Of a stretch of DNA of 33,598 bases, positions 32,348 through 33,598 are shown one piece after another. Position numbers and translations under genes: made by a program. The DNA lies in NCBI GenBank assembly GCA_029259935.1, contig JAJDEH010000198.1, positions 1-33,598 of the forward strand. The letters are read 5' to 3'. Within the stretch, counting starts at the first letter, position 1, and each line of letters starts with the position of its first letter. The stretch is from Planctomycetota bacterium. Lineage in GTDB: Bacteria > Planctomycetota > Planctomycetia > Pirellulales > Pirellulaceae. The notes below the pieces were generated by a model that was not told the DNA's origin, did not search any database, and was given only the letters and a program-made list of their open reading frames with translations.

Positions 32348-33559
32348 ATGTTAAGTAGCATCCGACTTCTAAGAAACTTTTGCTTTTTGGCGATATCGTT
32401 TTTCGCATGCTTTCCCGTCACTTTGCAGGGCGCAAGGCCGTCTCAGGCCGCACGCGAATTGGAAGAGGTTCTTTTTGGGGAAGTTGACCCGGACGAAGAT
32501 GCCACTGAGCGTGCAAATGCCCTTTTAGATCTACTGGCCGATTCGCGATCGGCAGTTAGCGTCTGGCACGGCCCTGTCGCCGAGCCCACTATTGCGGACC
32601 GCGCGGTCGAAGCACTCACCGGGCTGGGCAAGCGCGCATTTCCTGCGATAGCTGCTCGAATCTCAACGGAACTCGACCCTGCAAGGTTTCGCCGCATGGC
32701 GACTGTAATTGGCCGAGTACGGATCAATGACGAACAGATAACGGAAGCCCTATGTCGCCGTGGGAGAGATGACAAGGCACGGATACGCGAGGCAGTCCTA
32801 CGAGCGCTCGGACAAACAGATGCATCCGGGATGCTTGTAGACGACATACTGGTCGCTGGCCTCCAGGATACTGATTCAAATGTGGTTTTTATCGCGTTGT
32901 GGGTCGGCTCGCGACGTGAGAATGAAGTGCCAGGCGCCACACGAATCCTACGGAGCATGTTGTCAAATCAAGGTGCGGGTGTGGTGAATCCGGGCGACGT
33001 TCCCAGGCTCAGGCGAGACGCCGTCTTTGCGATGGGACGAATAGGTCGCCTCGGAGATGGTGTCGTCAAAGATCTTGAAGAGTTGTTTTTGGATGAAGAT
33101 CTGGAAATGCGAGTTGTTGCGGCCGTATCCCATGCTCGTCTAACTGGCGATCGAAGGGGCGTCGAGTTGCTTCTTGAGATGATACTTGACGAATCGCTGC
33201 CTCCATATGCTCGTTACTCGGCTGCCGCAAAAGTACATACCACTGGATTGTTGAATGTCAAGGACAGCGAAACTCTTGCTCCATTGCTTGCAAGTGCAAA
33301 CGATTACTTCGGTGCCTACTTATTGACGGCTGTAGTTGCGGGAAACCCAGCCGACAAGCTGAAGATTCTCGAACATTATTCCGATAGCGGAGTGAGAAGC
33401 GTTAGGGATGCTGCAATGAGCATGTTAGCTGACGAGTACGACGGTGACATTGGTTCTCTAAAAAAGCTGGTTAGCCTGGCTCAGGACCCGAGATGTGCTT
33501 GGTACCTAAGTTCCAGTTTTGCACTAATGGAACGCTATCCGGCGAGAGTCGCCAAGTAG
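32348..33559 (+). CDS. HEAT-repeat exported protein
   Basis: A 403-residue protein with a signal peptide (LLRNFCFLAISFFACFPVTLQGARP) and helical HEAT/Armadillo-like repeats. Typical units are DDKARIREAVLRALGQTDASGM, VPRLRRDAVFAMGRIGRLGDG, DEDLEMRVVAAVSHARLTGDRRGVELLLEMI and SVRDAAMSMLADEYDGD. Such solenoids mediate protein-protein contacts; no enzyme motif is present. A TTG at 32342 lies two codons upstream, but ATG 32348 is preferred. It follows the DUF1559 gene by 173 bases in the same direction. Its repeats look degenerate and its base composition is slightly more AT-rich than neighbouring genes. Function unknown. Confidence 0.82.
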   Translation: MLSSIRLLRNFCFLAISFFACFPVTLQGARPSQAARELEEVLFGEVDPDEDATERANALLDLLADSRSAVSVWHGPVAEPTIADRAVEALTGLGKRAFPAIAARISTELDPARFRRMATVIGRVRINDEQITEALCRRGRDDKARIREAVLRALGQTDASGMLVDDILVAGLQDTDSNVVFIALWVGSRRENEVPGATRILRSMLSNQGAGVVNPGDVPRLRRDAVFAMGRIGRLGDGVVKDLEELFLDEDLEMRVVAAVSHARLTGDRRGVELLLEMILDESLPPYARYSAAAKVHTTGLLNVKDSETLAPLLASANDYFGAYLLTAVVAGNPADKLKILEHYSDSGVRSVRDAAMSMLADEYDGDIGSLKKLVSLAQDPRCAWYLSSSFALMERYPARVAK

Positions 33560-33598
33560 GTGAGCAGGCTGGTGCAATTGTCGGCGGGGGGCGTTGCG

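Overview
The window reads as a chromosomal segment of a planctomycete, probably close to the Pirellulales. The evidence is a lineage-typical gene set: an iduronate-2-sulfatase-like secreted sulfatase divergent from an ECF sigma factor / Ser-Thr kinase pair, a DUF1559 protein with zinc ribbons, a surface protein with the planctomycete LEQR-type N-terminal motif, a PhoPQ-activated-pathogenicity-related (PqaA-like) protein, membrane-anchored LRR and HEAT proteins, and a CxxxxCH secreted protein. The placement is inferred from gene content only. No tRNA, rRNA or CRISPR array was seen.

Layout. 1-116: 3' end of a YbgA/DUF1722 gene. 252-1694 (-): sulfatase. 1831-4560 (+): sigma factor and kinase operon. 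4842-8229 (-): LRR membrane protein and a large repeat-rich extracellular protein. 8361-9149 (-): bicupin. 9340-10677 (+): RarA, ended by a 139-bp nested inverted-repeat element. 10838-12235 (-): PqaA-like protein. 12402-13598 (+): BioF-type enzyme. 13559-15804: RAYT (REP-associated tyrosine transposase) territory, with one intact RAYT and, just upstream, the two ends of an older RAYT copy flanking a DUF433/DUF5615 toxin-antitoxin pair. 15898-18900s (+): thioredoxin-TPR protein, SAM methyltransferase and acyltransferase. 19053-22432: nitroreductase, two tandem copies of a membrane-protein gene, and a METTL-type methyltransferase, showing a clear tandem duplication with gene relics at the junction. 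22759-23517 (+): second PlsC-type acyltransferase. 23717-24781 (-): CxxxxCH secreted protein. 24995-29582 (-): apparent four-gene operon of heparinase II/III-like protein, carbamoyltransferase, SxtJ-family protein and DUF5989 protein. 29823-33559 (+): DUF1559 protein and HEAT-repeat protein.

Most interesting points: (i) a toxin-antitoxin pair lying exactly between the left and right ends of a RAYT element, whose left end also supplies the last codons of the BioF-type gene; (ii) the heparinase/carbamoyltransferase/SxtJ/DUF5989 operon, which looks like a glycan-modification module; (iii) a tandem duplication that left 5' relics of both flanking genes and a one-base frameshift in an A/T homopolymer; (iv) a dispersed 36-bp palindromic repeat present five times; and (v) a MITE-like element fused to the rarA stop codon with a half-copy 14 kb away.
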